DNA of 64,000 nucleotides from the NCBI RefSeq assembly GCF_000310205.1, contig NZ_AMXE01000007.1:1-64000 (forward strand), given 5' to 3'. Position numbers and translations under genes: made by a program. Of the stretch, positions 63,717 to 64,000 are shown one piece after another. The notes beneath the pieces were generated by a model that saw only the letters and a program-made list of their open reading frames with translations, had not been told where the DNA came from and did not search any database. This stretch comes from Thauera linaloolentis 47Lol = DSM 12138 (lineage in GTDB: Bacteria; Pseudomonadota; Gammaproteobacteria; Burkholderiales; Rhodocyclaceae). How positions within the stretch are numbered: the first letter of the stretch is position 1; each line of letters opens with the position of its first letter.

Positions 63717-64000
63717 TGGCTGTCGCACATTCCCTTCCGGCCGAGGCCGTGATCGCGGACATCGCGGAATTCGATTCGCGTTCGGGCTCGCTGCCCGAGC
63801 GCCTGCTCTTCAACAACCGCCTGGCCGTCGTCGCCGTCTGCCTGCTGGTGACCGTGGTGCTGGCCTGGCAGGCGTTCGGCCTGCGGCTCAACGCGGCGTT
63901 CGAGAAGATGATTCCGACGGGCCATCCCTACATCGTCAACTTCCTGGAAAACCGCAGCCAGCTCGCCGGCATGGGCAACAGCCTGAGGATCGCGGTCGAG
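63716..64000 (+). CDS. RND/MMPL-family exporter (N-terminal part, runs off the window)
   Basis: The first 95 codons begin MAVAHSLPAEAVIADIAEFD, with the first membrane helix at about 40-60 and then ENRSQLAGMGNSLRIAVE, the usual periplasmic opening of RND-superfamily exporters of this cluster type. The rest is outside the window. The start overlaps the preceding stop by 1 base (TAATG). Confidence 0.8.
   Translation, partial: MAVAHSLPAEAVIADIAEFDSRSGSLPERLLFNNRLAVVAVCLLVTVVLAWQAFGLRLNAAFEKMIPTGHPYIVNFLENRSQLAGMGNSLRIAVE

Overview
The window is GC-rich chromosomal DNA of a denitrifying betaproteobacterium, most likely from the Rhodocyclales (Thauera/Azoarcus/Aromatoleum-like). The reasons are a cytochrome-c-type NO reductase with norEFQD accessory genes, heme d1 genes, NnrS and a Dnr-type regulator, combined with betaproteobacterial tRNA and housekeeping genes. 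The genus is inferred, not proven.

Region by region. 1-8.1 kb is the right end of a prophage: three small genes and one 2273-codon polyvalent virion protein, stopping next to a tRNA-Pro/Arg/His operon (8.2-8.5 kb). 8.5-10.5 kb is a tightly overlapping operon (hemerythrin, DUF2249, 12-helix membrane protein) behind an FNR/Dnr box. 10.7-19.9 kb holds two MFS transporters, an AraC regulator, a BaiN-type flavoprotein and a 1260-aa DUF748/AsmA-like protein. 20.0-26.4 kb is a complete Suf Fe-S assembly operon (rrf2-type regulator, sufB, C, D, S, U, T). 26.6-31.9 kb holds a fatty-acid-hydroxylase pair, an unusual secreted protein made of a signal peptide plus exactly seven near-identical 42-aa blades, dtd, metY and rlmI.

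32.0-41.5 kb is a denitrification region: nirJ-nirN, nnrS, a dead PIN toxin locus, then the divergent norE-norF-norQ-orf-norD-dnr operon. 41.5-46.1 kb holds a GAPDH/E4PDH-family gene and a Fur-controlled iron cluster (esterase, two small membrane proteins, PepSY protein). 46.2-50.2 kb holds an ArsR-family sensor with a Zn/Cd-type P1B ATPase, then an alcohol dehydrogenase. 50.4-52.4 kb is norCB. 52.4-57.3 kb holds an amidase, a one-piece sigma/anti-sigma (FecI-FecR fusion) protein and its TonB-dependent receptor. 57.6-58.2 kb holds a decayed Rpn-type gene and two identical tRNA-Val genes. 58.3-64 kb is a LysR-controlled envelope/export cluster (DUF1302, DUF1329, Ycf48-like, RND) that runs off the window.

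How the parts work together. Four FNR/Dnr-like boxes sit in front of the hemerythrin operon, nirJN, norEFQD-dnr and norCB, and the dnr gene is itself in one of these operons, so the window carries a small self-regulated NO/denitrification regulon. The nirS structural gene and most heme d1 genes are not here. The iron genes form two sets: a Fur-boxed esterase/PepSY cluster and a surface-signalling receptor with a membrane-tethered sigma factor.
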